From: Calonectria ilicicola
Lineage: Eukaryota > Ascomycota > Sordariomycetes > Hypocreales > Nectriaceae
Length of the DNA: 64,000 nt
Assembly: GCA_020809705.1 (NCBI GenBank)
Contig: CP085832.1
Coordinates: forward strand, 3,720,001 to 3,784,000
Reading direction: 5' to 3'
The notes under the pieces are model-generated. The model did not search any database, had not been told where the DNA came from, and saw only the letters and a list, made by a program, of their open reading frames with translations. This document shows positions 60,095 to 64,000 of the stretch, piece by piece. Numbering within the stretch: the first letter of the stretch is position 1; each line of letters opens with the position of its first letter. Both the position numbers and the translations under genes were made by a program.

Positions 60095-60425
60095 TTTAGA
60101 ATGCTTTTTTCCTTTTTTTTTTTTTTTTTTTTTACTTCATTGTATTAGGCACTTGATGGTTTGGTGAGCGATTGCATAGCTGAATTAACAATCGCGTTGA
60201 GTGGCGGGGAGGGGCACAGCGGGAACCCACTGGATAGCCTCTGAACATTTACCAAAAAGTACTATAGTGGCAAGGCGATCCTTGCAAGAAAAATGATTCC
60301 TCGGTTTAAATCCTTGGCGATATCATTTTATATTGCGCACTAGCTATATCTTTGCCAATGTACAATTATATCTTAATAATAATTGTGAGATCAAGACAAA
60401 CGTTTACATATTGTTCAAATTTTAC
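60095..60425. other. convergent 3' region with poly-T tract
   Basis: 330 bp between the dienelactone hydrolase and AAA ATPase stops. A run of about 20 T residues lies at 60113-60133. No gene seen. Confidence 0.6.
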
Positions 60426-62934
60426 TTAATACTCCTGGCATTGCCTCGCGATCATGTCATCTGTCATCCCACCCTTTAGCTCTGTTGCATATGCATCAAA
60501 CTTCTCCATCTCAGACAACACAATATCCAGGTGCTTGTACCCCATGGGCTCATCGTCAAACATAGCCAGTTGCCTTGCTGTTGACATTGCGTTGCGAATC
60601 TCACGCCCGTTTAGCCGTTTCTTCGCGAGGGTGGAGACATTTTGCATGATCTCTCGTACCAGGATACCGCGCGATGTATCTTGCGATTTTGTGAGGTCAT
60701 GAACATGCTCGATGAAATTCCTCCAGATTTGACCTCTATCTGTCTCCGTCAGTGGCGGATAATGAAGCGACAGTTGGATGCGTGATTTAAAGGCCGCATC
60801 AAATGTGCCAACACGATTGCTCGTCAGAATTAAGATCCCGTTGTAATACTCAAGCACGCGCAGGAAGACAGATACGAGGGCGTTTCGTTTGAAGTCTTCG
60901 ACAGAGCGCTGCATAAGGAATACATCGGCCTCATCCAAGAGCACAACACAACCCCATGTCTTTCCCAGCAATAAAACAGTTTCAAGATATCTCTCTACGT
61001 CTTCAGCCTTAATGCCCACATCGCCACATGTCACGCGATAGAGCGGCTTTCGGGCGATTTCTGCCACGCTTTCTGCAGTGAGAGTCTTGCCCGTCCCTGG
61101 ACCACTATGAAGCAAAATAAAGAGGCCGTTGCCCTTTCCACTCATAAGATCAGTGCTCTCTTCTGTGGCAATTTGCGTCGTGACTAGGGCCCGGATCAAC
61201 TTCTTCTTCTTTTCCTCGACCACTAATTTATTGAACGCATTGTCATTCCATTGCACATCAGTCATGAGACTGACATGAAGAGTAATCCATTCCTTTTTAA
61301 GCATGTTGTAGCCAGGGAGAGTGGGCGGGAGGCAGAGAAGGAAATCGTCACTCGGAGGCAGGGAATTTGGCTTCCTTGCCTCTGTCCCAAGGTCATCCTC
61401 ATTAGGAGCCTGCCCTATTCGTGGAGGATGCATTTCCTTGTAAGTATTGTAATCTATCATATACCTAGCTTCTTGCTTAATTTCATAGAGAACGTCAGTA
61501 CCGGACCGGCGTTATCCGTGAATATTTCAGGGACTTACCGGGCTCCCACTATCGAGGGGATTAACATCGTGGTAGCAGATATATTTTGACCATCTGCACT
61601 CCCAGAACATTTCACCTCGTCGTCTTAGAGCTTCTTTTACCTCGGGATTAGCAAAGCGCAAAGGGTAAACATCAAGATTCCGGATATCTAAAATGGTGTC
61701 GCTGTCGGGGTCAGACCCAAATTCCCAATCACCATCAGTCTGTTGGAACAATCCATCATAGCTCCAGAATGTGCCTGAAATCATTAGATCTATGGTAGAG
61801 GTGGACTCATTTCCGCCATATGTTTTTTTATCGGTATCAGGGTCGAGTCTTTTTAACCATGATGTTGCCTTGAACGCTTTGTGGAATCGTGCATCATCCC
61901 CCTCCAATGTGGATAGTTGAATTTCGCCTGGAACCTGATGAAAGTTAGTGCAAGAGTTGCTAGAATAGCGACTTTTAGAGTGTAAGTGTATACAAATAAG
62001 TAATCCAAATATTTGGGCATTATTTTCCCACTTTCAAGTAACTGATCGATGTCACGATAGGTCTGTTCTTGAGTGTCGTTGATGTACTCTTGAAAGCACT
62101 TGACATATTTTAAAGTCTCTGGTTCAAGCTCTTTCATGGCTAAATCGATCTGAACTCTTTGAAAATACCACCAAACATAAGGTGCTCGTAATTCTGAAAA
62201 GGCTCTAAACTTCGGATGCAGGAGAAAATTCTTCTCGGATGTTATGGAAAACAGCTCTTCAAGTGCGACACCAAGACCTTCGTTGACAATGCAGACCGAT
62301 TCGCCCTCTAAAAGAGCACATAAAGCATCTGGATCATCTATGGAGATGGATTGGTCCTTGTTACCGTCGTTTTGTCTATGGCAACACACATAATCCTTAA
62401 AAACAAGGAAATATGTGTCCTTGTTGCGTTCGAGATGCAGTTCTAGGTTATTCACAACTTTACCACATCTCAGATGAATATGGTCATTGGTATTGGCAAC
62501 GGGCCACGGTTCGGTGAGGGACAGTTCCGTCGTAGACTGTTCGTTACACTTGACTCTGTGCATGATCTGGTAGCCTCGGTCTCTTAAATGGTCCATTTTC
62601 GACGTTATTTGAGCTACGGCACCGGCCTTTTCTAGTTTCTCTGAAAGTCTTGGTAAAGAATCCAATATGTCGTTGTCATCCTCTTGGTCATCTAAACCTA
62701 GAGTCTGGCAGAGAACCAGCCGCCAGTCAACCAAGACTGGAGGCTTACGTCGCTGGCTGCTTTTTATTTTCGAAGCTTTTTTGATCAGCTCGCCTACTCG
62801 AATAAATGATCTTTATTCTTACCGCCAAGTTCCGGAGACGTTTCACAATCTACATCCTCTGAAGATATCTCTCTTCGTAACCGTTTCTTAGAACGGAACC
62901 CATGTTCCACTGAGCCATAATGAGGAGGCACCAT
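60426..62934 (-). CDS. AAA+ ATPase with fungal N-terminal domain
   Basis: Exons 62934-62823, 62736-61994, 61934-61539 and 61475-60426 (introns 86, 59 and 63 nt) keep one frame and give 766 residues. Exon 1 starts MVPPHYGS and carries a basic RSKKRLRRE cluster, a possible nuclear signal. The middle (about 190-420) is the N-terminal region common to many fungal AAA proteins (DUF7025-like), with WYF and GTFWSYDGLFQQ-type segments. The AAA domain is C-terminal: Walker A GPGTGKT (about 542-548), Walker B VLLDEAD (about 595-601), sensor 1 ILTSNR (about 633-638) and an FKSRI segment that may supply the Arg finger. Substrate unknown; relatives form large lineage-specific families. All key residues are intact, unlike the neighbouring helicase relics. 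Confidence 0.86.
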
Positions 62935-63667
62935 CGAGTCCAAGTTAATAATGCTAGGGAAAGATAGTTTGATTGCGAAGATGGCTCAATTAATTTGAGT
63001 CAACATAGGCTTCGATATACGGTCTAAATTTTGTGATGTGTACGCCTCGTTCCCTATTCCCCGCACGCTTTATCTGCCGTGATAGTCATTATCGGGTAAA
63101 CTACCAATAGAGTACTTCAACGTCGTAATACACCATGGCTGGCTGACTAAGTTGACACTGCCCCCAATAGCCCCTCTTGTGAGTAAGTGAGAAAGATGAG
63201 TAAAGAAAAGTGTATGATAATAGTCTAAGTAAAGGTGCATTTGTTTTTTTTTTATAAAAAAAAGAGTTCATAAAATCATCTATTGCAGTTTTCGCATTCA
63301 ATTAAATCTAGCCGGAACTTTCACCTCTATTTGGTCTATATACCAAGAATCAACATCAGTTCAAGGTTAAAGGAAGCACATAATCATTCGTAACCAAAAA
63401 ATGCCGTCATATCCTAGATATGAGCAGAGAACCACGATGCGGAAAGTTTTCCTTGTTGCTTATGATGGTTAGACGGTAAGCGTTTCGGGGAAAACGAAAA
63501 ACATCGTAAGAATGGTAGAGGAAACCCGTGTGCAAATATGAGGGCATCAATGGTAATCTAAAGAAAGAAAAACGGGGCCTTAAGACCTTGGGATGTTGAG
63601 GATGTAGGTTAAATGTTCGTTTTATTTGTTGTAGTCAGAGTGGAAATACTCTAGAATATATAAGATA
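62935..63667. other. intergenic interval
   Basis: Promoter of the AAA ATPase gene and 3' flank of the edge gene. AT-rich, no gene seen. Confidence 0.6.
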
Positions 63668-64000
63668 TCAGACACCTGCTAGTTCTTGTATAGAGGGCTT
63701 GTCGTCCACGTAGGAGATACCCGTCAAGTTTTCGACATACTCGAGATCCTCCCGGGACATTTTTGATATGGGGACCCCAATTTTAACGCCGTTCATCTTA
63801 TGAAGATGAATCTTGCCATCCCTGAGGCCAAGGAATTGCGCTTCCACATTAAATGATCGCGATCTATCTGTCCAAGTGCGCACCTTGGCTAAATCCGGTT
63901 CTGGTATTGAGCAGGTCAGCAACCACATCTTGGATGAATGCCAAATCTGGGCCATAGAATGAAAAAAAAACTCACTAGACTTGGGTTTGGCCTGACCACT
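63668..64000 (-). CDS. SHD1-domain protein (Sla1-like), 3' end only
   Basis: The gene runs off the right edge. The last exon is 63900-63668; the exon before it ends at 63976, after a 75-nt intron (GTGAGT...ACCAG with GCTGAC branch point), giving ...GQAKPKS joined to KPDLAKVRTWTDRS. The exon encodes an SLA1 homology domain 1: RTWTDRS-x-SFNVEAQFLGLRDG, KIHLHKMNGVKIGVPISKMS, DLEYVE, then stops 22 residues later at ELAGV. In Sla1 this domain binds NPF-type endocytic sorting signals and lies mid-protein, so this is either a shorter SHD1 protein or a truncated one; the missing part decides. Confidence 0.75.
   Translation of the reverse strand, partial: SGQAKPKSSEFFFHSMAQIWHSSKMWLLTCSIPEPDLAKVRTWTDRSRSFNVEAQFLGLRDGKIHLHKMNGVKIGVPISKMSREDLEYVENLTGISYVDDKPSIQELAGV

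Noticed and set aside
61853..62734. AAA ATPase starting at 62734
   Set aside because: That position is TTG. A short upstream exon (62934-62823) with ATG joins in frame and adds a basic N-terminus.

Overview
The window is nuclear DNA of a filamentous ascomycete, most likely a Sordariomycete of the order Hypocreales. Genes have short introns (36-109 nt) with GTRNGT donors and CTRAC-like branch points. Leaders are pyrimidine-rich, and the set holds fungal markers: a Zn2Cys6 regulator, SSN3, SGF29, ARP2 and an ARF6-type GTPase. No species can be named from the sequence alone.

Layout. 1-16.5 kb is conserved core: a long non-coding leader and a Zn2Cys6 regulator (3307-4976), type I mannose-6-phosphate isomerase (7415-8858), a FAD monooxygenase (9321-10769, minus), SGF29 of SAGA (11846-13180) and an ARF6-type GTPase (15425-16118). 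At 17.2-17.4 kb lies a 202-bp MITE-like element. From 17.8 to 24.3 kb comes the most unusual part: nine small intronless genes, all on the minus strand. Each encodes a 63-77 residue protein that begins Met-Cys and keeps the pattern M-C-x8-C-x2-C-x12-C-x9-C-x16-C-x2-C with little other identity. I know of no name for this family.

25-42 kb is again ordinary: SSN3/CDK8 kinase (minus), ARP2 (minus), an Asp/Glu/hydantoin-racemase-like protein (plus), a sugar-porter MFS protein (minus), a GST (minus), a GH93-like secreted hydrolase (plus), a monocarboxylate-transporter-like MFS protein (plus), mitochondrial release factor 1 (plus) and a conserved protein of unknown function (minus).

43.5-58.2 kb is a gene graveyard. 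It has two minisatellites (about 94-bp units at 43.55-44.02 kb; a roughly 180-bp higher-order unit at 53.79-54.28 kb) and broken remnants. The remnants include duplicated pieces of the C-terminal motor domain of an SF1 (Upf1/NFX1-like) helicase at 48.3-49.35 kb and a P-loop fragment at 57.5 kb. It is followed by an intact dienelactone hydrolase (59156-60094), an intact 766-residue AAA+ ATPase (60426-62934, minus) and, at the right edge, the 3' end of an SHD1-domain (Sla1-like) gene.

The core genes are independent housekeeping units, not a pathway. The Cys-rich array and the decayed helicase/AAA region look like two accessory islands set among conserved genes.
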